Shown here one piece after another: positions 27,401 to 42,400 of a stretch of DNA of 50,757 bases. The DNA is from Cyanobacteriota bacterium (GTDB lineage Bacteria > Cyanobacteriota > Cyanobacteriia > PCC-6307 > Cyanobiaceae), in the NCBI GenBank assembly GCA_026389285.1, contig JAPLID010000112.1, positions 1,645 through 52,401 of the forward strand, given 5' to 3'. Each line of letters opens with the position of its first letter. The stretch's first letter is position 1. The notes under the pieces are model-generated. The model was not told the DNA's origin and ran no database searches. It saw only the letters and a program-made list of their open reading frames with translations. The translations under genes were made by a program, and so were the position numbers.

Positions 27401-30400
27401 CGGCAAAGACATCTATACGAATATCCTCAAGGCTGATTATCCAATTGCGGTGGGATTCTTGGACCGCGATCCCGCCGGTGCAGGTCAGCTCAGGATCAAC
27501 AGCGGCGGTGGCATCCTGCTGCAGAACGGTGCTGATGCGAGCGGCGGCATTGATCTCAGCTCCAGCTCCGGCGACATCACTGTGCGCAACCTGCTGAACG
27601 GAGGCAACACCCCGCTACAGCTTTTGGCAGCCCAGGGATCCATCGATCTCCAGCTGGGTGCCAACACCGCCGCCACACCAAACCTCACGCTCTCAGCCCA
27701 GGCTGGCGGCGACCTCACCGTGGCGATGATCGCCAACCAGGGCAGCACCGCGGCGCTGCGCCCCCTGGCCCCCGCCAATGGCGCCGCCGCCCTAAAGGCC
27801 GGTGGCACCCTCGCGATCAGCAGCGCCGGCGAGTTGGATCTCTCCGATCAGCTGAACCTTGCCGCCGACCAGGCACTCCTGAAGGCCAACCGGATCGAGC
27901 TGGATCTAGGCGCCGGCAGCCTGGGCACCAGCGCCGAGCCCCTACGCATCGACACCGGTGACAACCTCACCAGCGGCAGCGGTCTTGCCCTGCGGCTGGC
28001 GAGTGCCGGCCCGGGGGAGGAGAAATCAGCCGCGGCCCTGCGCGAGATCAGGGGTTCCCTCACCCTCGTTGCACCCTCCAGCTTCCTGAGCAATCACGCC
28101 GTCGAGGTCGATGGCGATCTGCAGCTCACGGTGGATCAGGGCGCTTTGCTCGATGCCAGCCAGTCGCTCAGCACGGTGGTGGACGAGGTGAGCCTGAAGC
28201 TGCTGGATGACACCTATAAATTCACCGGTGAAGCCGCCATCCTTGCCGCCAGGGATGAGCTGCGGCGGCAGGACAGCGCCAATTACACCGACTACTGGTT
28301 CACCTATCGCAACGCCCGTCAGGCCGAGGGCGGGCAGTGGATTGCCGACCCCGAACCCCCATCTCCGTTCCAGTTCACCGCCGCTCAGCGAGCTGAACTT
28401 GCCTTGTCACCCGACCAGGGTGGGAGGGGCATGAATGATCAGCAGATCGATAGCTACCAGGCGCAGATCAATGAGGTTCAGATTGCCACAGGAGCAGGGA
28501 TCTATGACCCTAACTACTCTTATCAGCGGCCGATCGACCAGCAGATCGCCTATGAACAGCAGCGGGTTGTCAGCCACAATCTCTATTACCATCCCCTCGA
28601 TCAGGCTGTTTATCAGAACCTCTTCCCTCTTCAGGCCGAGGTAGCTGGAGCTCCTGCGGCGACAACTCGCCTCAGCGCCTCATCGCAGTCTGCCGCCATC
28701 GCCGCCAACAACCTCACGATCGTCGCCAAGGGCAGCGTCGGCAGCAGTGGTGCGATCGAGCGCATCCTGGTGCCCGGTGGCGATTACAACCAACTCAGCG
28801 ATGCCGATGCCCAGCTGATCAGCAACGCCACCATCGACGACGTGGTAGGCCGCACATATCAGGTTGTGCGTTATATCGGCACCACACCGCTGGATGTAAG
28901 CCAGGGTCTGCCACCCCTGGACGATGCCACGTTGTTCACCGCCTACCAACCGGATTTCATCGCCGGTGATGGCCCGGTGTATCGCTATCTGGGCACCGCC
29001 CAGAGCGACCAAAGCCTGGCCGAGGTGAACTTCAACGCCAAAGGGCCCGATCAGCAACCCCTCTGGGAGGTCGTGGCGCCCGATGCTGTTGCCTCGATCT
29101 CCTTCAACACCACGGCCGTCGGCGTCACCCTCAACCCCGGCGTGCTGGTGCGTGACACCCGCGCCGATCTCGTCAACGGGTCTGTGGTGCTGGTGAACAG
29201 TCCGGCTCTCTATGGCTTCTACCGCTACGCAGGCCAGCCGCAGCGCCTGGATCTGCTACTCAGTGATTTCGGCCTCGGTGCAGGTGCGGGCCTTTCGCCG
29301 TGGAGCGAAATGCTCGAGGGCACCCAGCAGGCGCCGCTCACTCCCCAGAAGCCGCCGGCGAGCGGCATCGTGTTGCCTGGGGCGTTGATCACCGACCCCA
29401 GCCGGCTCTCCTCGGTGAGCATCCAGCTGCGGCAGCCCTTGTCGCTGCAGCTCAGCGGCTCGCTCTCAGCCAGCGGCAGCGACATCCGGCTGCGCTCCCT
29501 GGATCCCCTCCACCTGGCCACCATCACCGGCGAGGGGGTGGTGGGCATCACGGCCGCCGAGATCTCCCAGTCGGATGGTGAAGGGCTGAGTTCCCGCCAG
29601 GGTTCCCTGCAGCTGCGCTCCACCACGGGCGCCATCGGCCATAACGACAGGCCTTTGCTGGTGCAGCTGGGCGGCGTCGCCAGCCTCAACCTCTCCAGCA
29701 CCACCGATGCCACCATCCACAGCCTTGGGGATCTTCCCCTCGGTTCGGTGGCGGCCAAGGGCAACTTGACCCTCAGCAGCGACGGCAGCCTCTTTGATGG
29801 CGGCCGGCTGAGCAGCGAGGTGGCCCCAGCCATTGCCAACCTGCAAGCCAACTCGGTGCGCCTCGATGTCGGCGCGCAGATCGGCACGGCCGTCTCGCCG
29901 CTGTTGGTGGCTGCCACCACGGGCCTAGAGGCCAACAGCGGCCTCGCCGCTGGTGCCAACGGGTTGATGGCCCTGAGGGCGGTGGGCACCGCGGTGCCCC
30001 TGCAAGTCCTCAATGCCGGCGGCGGAGCAGCTCAGCTGTGGCTCAGTGGCGTGGGATTCAGCGCCGCGGCTTCCGGCACCGATCCCCTGGTGCAGGCTGG
30101 TGAACTGGTGCTCGATGGGCTGACGGGCTTTGGGGAGGAAGGCGATCCGATCCACACCCGTGTCCATGCCCTTGCCGGTGCGGTGGGTCGCGATGGCCTC
30201 TACATCGCCAACGAGGGGGATCTGGCCATCACGCTCGCGGCCGATCGCAGTGGCAGCCACTATTACCCAGGATTGAGCCTTGTTCAAGGTGGATCAATCA
30301 GCAGCGACGCCAGCATCAGCCTGGAGGGTCTGCTCCAAAACGCTGCCAGAACTCTCAGCCTGCAGGCGGCCAATCAACTGCAACTGCGCCAGCAGGCCCA

Positions 30401-33400
30401 GCTGAAATTAGTAGACACGGCCTCCGCCACCCTGCGGGCCATAGGGGGCCAGCTCAGCAGCGAGGCGGGTTCGACGATCAACGTCGATCTAGGAGGCCTG
30501 AAGCTCGCGGGCAACGGAGTGGTGCTGCAGGGCAGCCTCGACACCACCGGCCAGCTCGCCCTTAACGGCGGCTCCGCTTCTCTCTCCCTGCTTCCCTATC
30601 TCAGCGCTGGCCAGCAGCAGGAGCTGGGTGATGCCGGCGTCGATCCGGCCACGCTCAGCAGCAACCTTATCCTGGCGGGCACCATCACCAGTAGCGCTAC
30701 CGGCGGTTTCAGCCTCCAGAACGATCGCCTGTTGGCCTTGCTTGGCGCGATCGAAACCACTGCAGCAGGTGCGCCATTGCTGTTGGAGACCAGTAGCAGC
30801 GATGGCTTGTTGTTCCTGGGCAACTCCCTAGCCTCCGGCGGTTCCCTCAGCCTCCAGGCCCTCAATGGGCCTCTTTATACGGGCATCCCCAGCCCGATCT
30901 TCACCACCGGAGTGGGAGCCCTCCGCATCGAGGCCGCCAGCGCCACCCTCAACGGTCCGATCACAGCCGGCGACGGAGACGTCAACCTTCAGATCAGCGG
31001 ACAGCTCACCCTGGCGGGGGCCACCAGCTCCCAGGGGGCGGTAACGGCGCAGGCAGCGGCGATCGACATGACCGCCAGCGGCGGCATTGTCTCCCTGGAT
31101 GACGTTTCCCTTGCCGCCACTGCTACGGGCCCAGGCAGCGGCCTGGCGCTCGCCGGTTTGTTGGTGGCCGGCAGCAGCATCGCGCCCGCCGCACTGGCAG
31201 CCACGCCGCGCCGTCGCCCGAGCACCCGGGTGACCCTGGACGGCCAGGCCGCCATCGAAAGCACGGATCAGACGCTGCAACGCGGCGACATTCAGCTCGA
31301 TCCAGCCTCCAAGGCGGTTCTGCAACTGAGCAGCGCCAGTTCCGCCGTGATCGGTGGCTACAGCGATGGAACCAATGACACCGTGGTGGCGGGTGCCTGG
31401 CTGGCCGCCCCGGAGCTCTCGATCAGCAGCGTCGATCGCCCCACACTTCTGCACGATCTGATCGCCCGCGACCGGCTGAAGATCCACAGCGACACGGAGC
31501 TGAATCTGCGGCCCATCGCCGTGCTCAATCTCGGTTCGCCGAATCCCTCGGATTCAGCGGCGACCACTCCCGAGGCCAGTCTGGAGTTGACGGCACCGTC
31601 GATCAGCCTGACCCACGACGTGGCCGATCTGGTGATCGAGGCCGAGACCAGCGCACCCCAGCAGGTCCTGACCGGCAATCTCCGCGAGCCCCTCACCCTG
31701 GCGTTCACCGTCACCACCCCCGGTGGGCAGAGCGCTGCCTTCAGCGCCACGGTGGTCGCCGGTCAACGCAACTCCCTGGACGAACTTCTTGTTGCCATCA
31801 ACGATGGCCTGGCCACGGCTGCCAGCGCTGCCGGCCTGCCCCTCACCTCCATCCCTAGCCTGGGGCTGCGGGGTGCCTACCTGCGTTTCCAGCTTGGACT
31901 GTTCGGCGACCAGCCCGAGCAACTGGCCTTTGGGCTCAAGGGGGCGCTCAGCAGCGGCCTTGAGCAGCTGGGCTTCATCGCATCCAGCGCCAACCGACAG
32001 GGCGTGATCCCCGCCACCGTGCTCAGCCATGCCCTGGCTACCAGCATCAATGCCGGCAGCGCCGCCCAGCCCTACGACCACCTCGACTGGGGCGGTGGTG
32101 TGCGCGCCGATGCCGCCAGTGAGCAGACCAGCCTGGGTGGGACCCTGCATCTGGCTGCCAACGCCAGCACCGCCATTACGGCGGCGGTGGACGTGCCGGT
32201 GCTGAAGTTCACAGCAGATCAGGCCGCCAAGCTGCCGGAGAATCCGGACATCTTTGCTGACGCGCACCCAACCGGTCGCACTCGGGAACTGGAGATCGAC
32301 TCCACCGGCAGCTTCACCCTCACCAGCCTGGTGAACACCAGTTCGGCCCCCCAGCTGGAACTGGTGCGCTACCGCTCCATCGAGGGTTCCCTGACGCTGG
32401 AGATCGGTGCCCTTCCAGACCAGCGCCAGCTCAGCAGTTCCAAGCCGATTGAACTCCAGGCCGCCACGGACCTGAGCATTAAGCGCGATGCGGCCGTTGC
32501 CGATGGCCCCGTTGCGCTGGAGCTGCCGGCCCTGCAGGCCACCGCCGGCGGCCACCTGCTACTCGGCGATGGCCTGCAACTGCAACTCAAGCCGAATGGG
32601 TCCCCCTCCCCGGTGAAGGGCCTCACCCTGAACGGAGCATCGGTGACCATCAGCGGCAGCATCACCAGTTCCAGTGCGATCACCACCACCGTCACGGCCA
32701 GCGCCGGCGACGTGAACCTCCAGCCCGGCAGCGTGAGCCGCAGCGTTGGCTTCAACCTCACCGGCCTGCGGGGTGACCAGACCTTTACCGCCAGCGACCA
32801 TCTGTTGCAGGCCATGGCGCTTGGCTCCACCGGCGGCAACTCCGACAGCGACTCGGCTCCAAGCATCAGCCTGCAGGCCGGTACCGGCCTGATATCGAGC
32901 GCCGCCATCACCGCCGCCTCCCTGCAGATGGCGACCACCAGTGGCCTCCTGCGCACCGATCCCCAGCTGTACACCAACGCGGCTGGAGACTTGGTGGATC
33001 CGCTCGGTTACCGAGTGGACAACCAGGGGGTCTTCGTCGATGAATCCGGCGGGCCACTGTCGCCCGATCAGGCACCCATTTACGCCGGTCCACCGGCGGC
33101 GGTGCTGAGCGGCGGTGCCATCCAGGCTCCTGATCTCCGCCTGGATGCGGGCAGCGGCACCTTGCTGCTGCAGAACTCCATCACGCCTGCGGGGGTCAGC
33201 AGCACCACCCTCATGGCGTCCGCCTTCCGCGCAGCCGATCACGGCTTTGCGCTGGCAGGAGCGGTGCCCGCTAATGGCACGGTCGTGCGCTTCTACGGCG
33301 TGCAGGCCGGCGCCCTCAGCAACCTGGAGGATGGTGGGACCTACTGGGTGGTGCGATCGGCCTCTGCCCCCGGCCTGTTGCAGCTCGCTCGCAGCGCCAG

Positions 33401-36400
33401 TGATGCGGCCAGCGGCCAGGTGATCGCCCTCAGCCTCGCCGCCAACCTGGTGGGCGCGGCGGCGGTGGGTCAGCTGCTGCAAGCGCCCCAATCCCAGGGC
33501 AGCCAGGCCGCTCTGCGTGGTGGATCGATCGGCCTGACCCAGTCGGCCACTCTGCAGGCGTCCAATCTGACGCTGACCAGCGCCGGCGCGATCGACCTGC
33601 TGGGCGAGGCCTGGCTGCTGGCGGATCGCACCACCCTGGATTATTCGACCAGCGCCGATCTACATATCGGCCGCAGCCGCAGCGATCTGCGCCGCGCCCT
33701 TCTGCAGACCGAGGTACTCACGCTCATCAGTGCTGGCGGACTGTTACTGGATGGCTATCTGGATCTCACGGGATCCAACGCCGCCACCCTGGCCTTCCAG
33801 CGCGAGCTAACGATCAGCGGTGAACTCACGGCCCAGGCTGACCTGCAGATCACCACCCCCGGCCACCTGGCGATCATCGGGGCCGGCAGCATCGACAGCG
33901 AAGGCGAGCTCACCATCAAAGCCGAATCCGTACAGGTGGCGGCCGACGCCACCCGGGCGGGATGGGAGAAGGGGACTGTGATCACCGGCGTGACGCCGAT
34001 CACAACCACCGACACGGTGCAGAGCGGCAGCGCGATGCAGGATCTGCATCTGACCTTTGATGCTGGCGCTGTCGCCCATCTGCAGGTGAACATCCCCACC
34101 AACACCCTGCAACTGGTGGGCCTGAACGGTGAACCCCTGCGCCACGGCCTGCAGGATGCCACTCCGCTGTACTACCAGAGCAGCGGCCTCGCCAACGGGG
34201 CCGCAGGCGGGGCGGGATTGATCAACACCAGCCCCAGCACCACCGATCCAAGTCTGGGCACCCGTTACGACGTTCTGGTACTGGACGCCACCACCTTCCA
34301 GCTAAGACGTCAGAACGCCATCGTGCCCCTGACGGCCGCGCCGTTCCTCAACGGCGACGCGCTGGATGGCCTGGTCGTCAGCAGCCGCGAGGTGAGCAGC
34401 ACCACCACAGAAACCCGTCAGATCGGCACCACGGCAGTGGTAACGGGCTACTCCTGGTACACCTACGGACTCAACCTTCTGCAGGATGCCTTCTACAGTC
34501 CAACTAGTCAGAAGATCGTTGAAGCCTTCACCCCTGGAATAGATTTCCAGATCAACAACGTCATCTGGGGCAGCGCAGGAACGCCTGCCGCTGATCTCCC
34601 TTGGAATACCTATACACCCAGCCAGCGTCAGGCCGTTCTCGACAGCCTTGGTTATCTGCCATTTTATGCCATCGATGTCGAAAACGTCGTCAAACTGGCC
34701 AGTAAAGATGGCCAGCTAAGCAGCACACCGGTCGCCAATCCCTGGTTTAACGATCCCCAGGTGCTGGTGGTGCCCAGCTCCGGTGCTCTGGCCGGCAAGG
34801 CGATCGTGGGACCGGCGGCTGCCTTCAGCGATCCCTACAGCCTGGTGAGTCGTGACCCTGGAGCCACCCAAGGATTAGCCATGAAGACCAGCGTGGCGAC
34901 TGCCGGTGCGTTGACCCAGGCTCTCAATGGCCTGACCCTGGAAGCCTGGGTGTATCTCGATCCGACCAGCAGCAGTAATGGCGTGATTCTTTCCAGCCAG
35001 CTGAGTTCAGTTGACGGTGGCAGTGCAACCACACCTTCGTTCAATCTGGAGGTGGCCAATGGTCATCTGGCCCTGGTCAACGACGCCGGCAGCGTGCTGA
35101 TCAGCCCATCCACCGTGATCGGCAAAGAAACCCTTGCCAAAGGGCAATGGCTGCATCTGGCGGCGGCAGTCACGCCTGGCCTTGGCGGATCCAAGGGCAC
35201 GGCCAGCTTGTTCATCAATGGAGTCGAAGACACCCCAACAGCCAATCAGGTCACGCTTGACTCCAGCGCACACTTCCAGAAGCTTTCGATTTCCCCGGCA
35301 GCCGCGACAGCTTCCCTCAGCGGATCGATTCGCGAAGTGAAAGTGTGGGGCCAGCCCCGTACGTCGGCCCAGGTGGTGGAAGACATGACCCAGCCGCCCT
35401 ACGGAGATCTCACCGCCATCGCCTATTGGTTCCCCCTGGACGGCAGCGCCGAAAGCGGCATCCCGGATCGGCCGGCAGCGACGCTGGCCTCTGGTGCCAC
35501 CTACATCGACACCAAAGGCATCAATGCCCCCGACGCCCAGGGGTCCTGGCAAGAAGCGGTGGGAGATTCGATCTTCAACGCCTCCGTTCTATACAACCAG
35601 ATCGGCGCAGCGCTCAAGAGCACCTCACTGACGCAGACGGTTCAGAACCCCAGTGATCCCACAAAGACCCTGTCGCTGCAGGCCGATGTGGTGAGCACGA
35701 ATCAGAACGGACCCATTTATCAGGTGAGCTACAACAGCAATGGCCTTGAAAGCATCACTCTGGAGCGGAATCGTACGGTGCAGAACGCCGGCAGCTTCAG
35801 CACCAACACACCCATCAGCCTCACGGGCGATCAGCAGCGCAAGCCCTACTGGGCCGACAACAGCACTCAGTCGATCAGTTCCTATGACGCCAGCAATTCC
35901 CAGGTGTATGGCATCGGTAGCGGCCTGGCGCCGTTCTTGCAAGGAGGCACTTCCACGCCAGTCCTGGCACCACCTGGGCAGGCCTACACCCTCTCGCTCA
36001 CCGCAGCCGGCGGTCTAGCGCTCTACGGCCCGGATGGCACCATTCTCTGGCAGGCCACCGATGCCAGTGGCAAGCCAGTGCAGGGTGGCGTCCAAGCGCT
36101 GATGCAACCGGATGGCAACTTCGTATTGTATAGAACAATGCAGCCTCTGGATGCAAATGGGCAATCCAATGCCGCCATCTGGTCGACTGGAACGTACGCA
36201 GCATCCGGCGCTTTTGTAAAGCTGACATCTCAGGGTGGACTACAGATTTTGAACGCGAGCTCTCAAGTTGTTAAAACATTATATACAGCTCAACAGAGCG
36301 CTCTTGTTTTAGGAAGCGGCGCAACATTACTTCCAAACAAAGGATTATTTAGCGAACTCTTGAACAAGGGCTACCCTGTCGGTCTGCCCACAAGCACCCT

Positions 36401-39400
36401 CAGCACCGCACCGACGACGCTTAGCAACTGGCAAACAGCCAACGTCTCCTACCCCTCAACCGGCCCCCAAATCGTCATCAATTCCGGCAATGCCCCGGTG
36501 AAGATGCTCGCGGACTATGGCGCCGTGTTGGCTTCAACCTGGGAAAATACTCAGGCCGATGGCCTGACCACCCATCTAGATCCAAGTCTCAATGGCAGCC
36601 GTTTGAGTTTCACCTTCAACCGACTGGACCGTTGGGACAGCAACAGCGAGATCAGGCTTTATTACGTCCCGGCTGGCACAACTACCCCTGTCCTGATCTT
36701 TGCCAAGGCCCTGCCATCGGCTAATGCTATGGGCGTCAATCTCGCCCACTCAGGATTCGAGGTCGCCGGTAACAAGGGTTTTATTGATCTGATCCCCAGG
36801 CCATTCTTTGGAGATCTCTATGGCGATCCGAACTCAAGTGATAATGCCAACGAGCAAAGCTTCGATGTGCAGGTGACTCTGGGGGCTGGGATTCCAGCTG
36901 GCAATTTGGTCATCGCCAGCGGGCCCTCGATTAGAGCAGACCTATATCCACAGTTTGCCGTCAACAACATCGCTCTTGCCCTGCCAAGCCAGCCGGCAAG
37001 CCTACAGGCTTCCAGCAGCGCAGATATTAAGCTTGATTATATCTCCAGCACTGCTTCACTCACTGGTGGAACTCTTTCCGGCGGCTATATCAAGGAGGTG
37101 GGATCGATTGCCAGCTCCAATCCTGTGGATGGCGATTGGGCTGCCACACCCTCTCCAGCATGGCAATACGTTCAAGGCCAATCGCCGAGTGCCTCCGTCT
37201 TTGCTGATGTTGGCAGTACTCGTTATCAGGCTGTCCTGGGGGGGAATTATCTTTGGTTGTCGTCCAGTACCGATGGCGGCCTCAACTGGGGGGGATGGAT
37301 CATCCTGCCAGCTGGCATGACAAGCTCTAGTCCGCCAGCCCTTGCCAGCATCAATGGCACGCTCTATCTCGCCTATGTCGGCCAGGATATAGATAAAAAG
37401 ATTAATATCACCAAATACAATTCCACAAGCAATAGCTGGGGGAATCTCTACCAGATCCCCAATCAAGGAGCCAAGACAATCTGCATGCTCGCTGAGGGTA
37501 GCAACCTTGCCGTCTATTACCAGGGCCTGAATGATCAGATTTATCGCACCTCCACATCCAATCCGGATTCCTCCAGCAGCTGGCAGCTAAATCTGGTCCA
37601 GTACAACAATGGCACTGCGAACCAAACCTCCTCTGGTCAGCTAGCGGTAGCCTCCCTGGATGGCACCACCTACCTTGGCTATCAGGGTGGAACTTCTTCC
37701 ACTATCAGCAACACCATCTATCTCACAAAAAGCAATCAGCAAGCGACCTCTTCTTCCTGGGAGATTACCAACGGGGTGCCGCAGCCGAATACAAGCAATC
37801 ACGCTGGCGTTGCCCTCGCCCGCAACCAGTCCAACCTGGTGATCGGCTACGCCGATCAGGATGCGACGGGGTCCGTCATCTTCAGCCTCAACCAAAGCAG
37901 CAATGGCGGCTCCACGTGGAATCCCTTTGCAACGTTGAAGTCCGTTTCCGGCACCTCACTCGTTAGTCCCAGTGGCGCCACCACCTTCAGCCTGCTTGGC
38001 CTTGCGGGTTCAGCGGAATCGCGGTTGCTGACCAGCACAATCACCAATAACAATGCCCTCAATATCTGGAATGCGGCATTTGACAGTCCTAAGGATGTCG
38101 ATCTAACCGTGTCGACCGGCAATGGCACTGGTTACAACTTTTTCTCGATGCCGTCGTACGGAAGCAGCTTCTTTGCCACTCCTCAATATAATCAGACCAC
38201 CACCTGGCCAGTTTGGGGGCCATCAAGAACCCTCCAGGAGATCTGGAACAGCTACAACTACAACTGGCAGTCAATCCCGTTTGAAAACACGGATCAGCGC
38301 CAGAACCTCAGCTTCAGTGCCACCAGCCGGCCTGAGGCGATCACCACGCTGGAGCCTGTCTATCAGCAGTACGACATCACCACAACGCGCACCATCGCGC
38401 AACTGGATCCCAATCAGACCCTGCGACCTGTTTACGTCAGCGAAACGCGGAATAACGGCGTGCAGGTGCAAACCCAGTCCGTGGACATCCGCGGCGCGGC
38501 GGTGCGTTTCGACAGCCTGCGGGGACGCTCCGTCAATGTCAGCACCGGTAGTCGTAGCCAATTTGCCGGCAACCTCACAGCCTCTGCTGAAGGCAAGGTC
38601 ACGATCTCCAGCGATGGTTCCCTGGGCTTTAGCGCCACCCAGGCCCCCGCGCCGGTCGATCCCTCCACACCGATCAGCACGATCGCGGCTGCCGAGATTC
38701 AGCTGAATGCCGCCAACGGTCTCACGCTGGGCTCCGGACTACTCCTGGCCGGCAACGGTGATCAGCCCAATCGCTCCATCGTGCTCGCTGCTGGCTCCTC
38801 AAGCCTGCAGAGCGAGGCCCTGATCGCTCCCACCACCCAGCTCAGCCTATCTGGCACTGATCTCTCCTTGCCCCTGGGGGGCACCAGGCCCCTGCAGGCC
38901 CAGTCCATCAACCTTGATTTCGGGTCCCTGCTCAACCTTCAGGCCAGCCAGGCAAACGCCATGGCTTCACCCCTGCTGCTGGAGCTCGGCAATGCTCCAA
39001 CAGGAGTAGAAAACGGGATACGGCTCTCCCAACCTGATCCCACCGGCAGTCTGCGCATCCAGCACCTGCAAACCACCCTCCCCGTAACCGTGGACGACGC
39101 AGGCACGCTTGATCTCGCGGGATCGATCAGCGGCACGATCCTTGATCTCGAGGCTGAGAATCTTCTGCTTTCCACGGCCACCAGCCTGGTGGCCAGCGAG
39201 AGCCTGATCCTCAACCAGCAGGGTGATTCCCTGCTCAGTTCAAACAATCTGATTGTCGCCGCGCCCAGCCTGGTCATCAGCAGTAGCGGTGATCTTGACC
39301 TGCAGGTCAACACAGAGGATCTCAAGGTGAGTGGGGCACGCGCGGTGAAGATCCAGAACCTGAGCACCAACAGCAGTCGTTTGGCGGTGAGTGGAGCCGG

Positions 39401-42400
39401 CACCCAACAGTTCAGCGTCCGGAGTGAGCTGGTGCTGGACGGCCTGAACACCGGCTCCGGCGACGTCACGATTGATGTGGCTTCTGGCGATCTGTGGCTA
39501 GGTGCGGTGCAGCAGTCCTCTGCAGGGTCTCTAATCCTGACAGCGACCAACGGCCAGATCGGCAACCTCGAGCAGGTGCCCCAGGAACGGCGTCAGTTGG
39601 GTGCTCTCTGGGTCTATGCCGCGGCTGATATCAACCTTGATCTGCAGGAACTCCAGCGGCTGAATGCCACCAGCCAGACTGGAACAATTCGGTTCCGAGT
39701 GGTGGGCGATCCAGCGGATCTAATCACCGTGGAATCCCTTAGGGCCCCATCAGGCGATGTCAATTTCGATGGTGGATTAGCAGCTATCAGCCTATCCGAA
39801 CCCGAACAGATCCAGGCGGTTTACTTGGGCCTCTCCACCAGCCAGGGCCTGCTCATCAACACCCAACAGCCCAGCACCTTAAAGGCCAAAGAAAAGATTG
39901 TTCTCGCCCTCAGCGATCTCCAGATTGACCCAAACCAGCTGAGCCTGGAGACCACGAATCTAGAGGGATCGGTGCAGATCTACTTTTCCCAGCTTGCCCT
40001 GGCCGATGCACTACCCACCCTGCCGCTGTTCAGCACGGACCAGGTCCTCCTCAGTGGCGCAGGTGGTCTGCGTCTCACCGACAAGAGCTTCAACGACAGG
40101 CAGCTGCAAAGTCCACTGGATAATCTGTTGTTTGCGGCGGTTCCCTTTAGTCCTTCAACTCTCATAACTGAGACTTCAATCAACAAAATCACCACACAGA
40201 CTCTGGGATTCAATATCCCGGTGTACTGGCCATACGACCGGGTTCACGTCACGCAGCTTCTTGAGGACGACAACGGTGTCCCCTACGTCCTTAGGCCAGC
40301 CACAGACAACTCAGCTGCTCCCTTGCCTCACACCCATTACCAACCTGATGACTTGCGGGCCCCGGGCTTTCCCTACCGCTACGAGGCGCTGCTCGCCCCA
40401 CAGGCTTCTATTCAATCCACCACGAACAATCTGGTCGTTCAGTTCCGCAGCGACCAAAAGTTGCTCAGCCTCGACAATCTCAACCAGGCCACTCTTTGGG
40501 GCATCAGCGCCAGCGAGATTGACGCAACCACCATTCAGCCGATCCTGGTGCCCAGAAACGGCATTAGCTCCAAACTGCACGCTATCCAAACGGCGGGAAC
40601 GCCCCAAGCCACGGCACTACTGAGCTTCGGTGAAAAGAGCAAAGCATCAGCGCTTCAGGATTCCGCAATCGGTAGTCTGAAACCCACGACACAGTTATAT
40701 CGGCTGATCGAGCAGCCATTAACCATCATCGTCGGCAGTGCTCAGCCATCCCTGGCCGATGCCAAAGTGTCAACCTTCATCGTTAATCAGTCCAGTCCCT
40801 ATCCGCCGAGCTCGCCTGCCTTGCTCGATAGCCGTGGGACCTCTGCTGATCTCTCTCTCGACCTTGCGCGCGTGGCCCCCTTCGCCAGCGTCGGCCTCGA
40901 CACGCCCCAGATGCCGAGCGGTGTGGTCTCAAGCAGTGGTGGCTTCCGGCTGGCGCTCAGCTCGGCGCCGAATCCGGACGATCTGCTGGGCCTGGAAACC
41001 AAGCTCAACGGTGTGCCCTTGCTGCTGCTGGCCACCGCCGAGGCGGCGTCCTTCAGCGAGCAGAGCACCCTGGAACTGCTGCTGCGTCGTCTTGGACTCG
41101 CCCAGCCAGCCGTGACGGCAGGCCTGGCCTGGTTCGATGCCCCGCCCGGTGGCAGCAACCCCCTCACGGCACCCCTGGCCCAGGCCCAGAAGACGCTTGC
41201 CCTGCAACTGGCCTGCAGCCTGGCCGACACCGTTGGCGTACCCCGGCTACGGCTGTATGAACTCCTGGCATCTGCCCTTGCAGCTCAGACCAGTGACCCA
41301 TCACCTCAGCAGGACTGGGGCGCCCTGGCCCGGGACCTGCTGGCGGGCGTGACCCAGGCCACACCCGCCGCCGCCGTCCAGCGGTTGTCCCAGTTACCCG
41401 ACCTTCTGGCTACCTGGATGTCCCAGCTTCAACGGGTGTGGCGTGATCTCCAGGCTTCGCGAGGCAGATTCGGCTCCGATGCCGATCTGCTCGCCGCCTC
41501 GTCTGCCCTGGCCGACGCCGTGGTGCAGCGCCTACCCGCCCATCTCACCAGCCTGCTCAACGGTCGCCAGAGCACAGCCGAACTGCTTCCCGATTTGGAC
41601 ACCTGGCTGAGCATGGGCGCGCCAGCCCCTGCCGCAGCCACCAATCCCCAGATCACCCTGGCCCCGCTGGGTCGTTCGGTGCTCTCCGGCGGCCAGGCCC
41701 GGTTCGAAGTGCGTCTGCCGGACACGGCCCCCAGCGGTGGTCTCAGCGTCAACTACCGCGCCACAGGACTCCAGAGCACCCAGGGCCAGGTACTGATCCC
41801 TGAAGGCAAGAGCTCCGCTCTGGTGACCCTCTCCCTTGCGGCGGTCCCCCCCGGGACGATTGGCTCCGTGGGGCTGCAACTCATTGGGGCTCCCAACGGC
41901 TACCGCATCAGTGCAGACCAGGGCGCCGCCCGGCTGTCCGTCCGACCGCTTGATGAGGTCTTCGTCATCGGGGAAACCACTCCGGATGCCACTCCGGATG
42001 CCGTCGTGGAGGGAACTGTCGGTGATGACCTACTCACCAGCAGCAGGTCTGGAACAAGCTTCTTCACAGGGGCTGGCAGGGATCGGATCGTCGTCCGGCC
42101 CCCATCGGACACCCCCGATCAGGTGCTCGATTTCGATCCAATCCAAGGCGATCGTCTGGTGCTCCAGCGCTCCGATTTTCCTGGTGTGGCCCTCAGGGAT
42201 CTGGCCATCGTGCAAAAACGGCTCATGCTTGGCGACCGGGCTCTTGCTGTGTTGCAGGGAACAGCGGCCATCTCCTACCCGTTCCTGCTGGATGTCAGCG
42301 ACATTGTCGAGTTGGTGGATGCCCCTTCGCCTGCGGCGCCGTTGCCAGTCCGACCGGAGCCCAGGACCCAGTTGCAATCGGTCAGTGCCGGCACTCTCGG

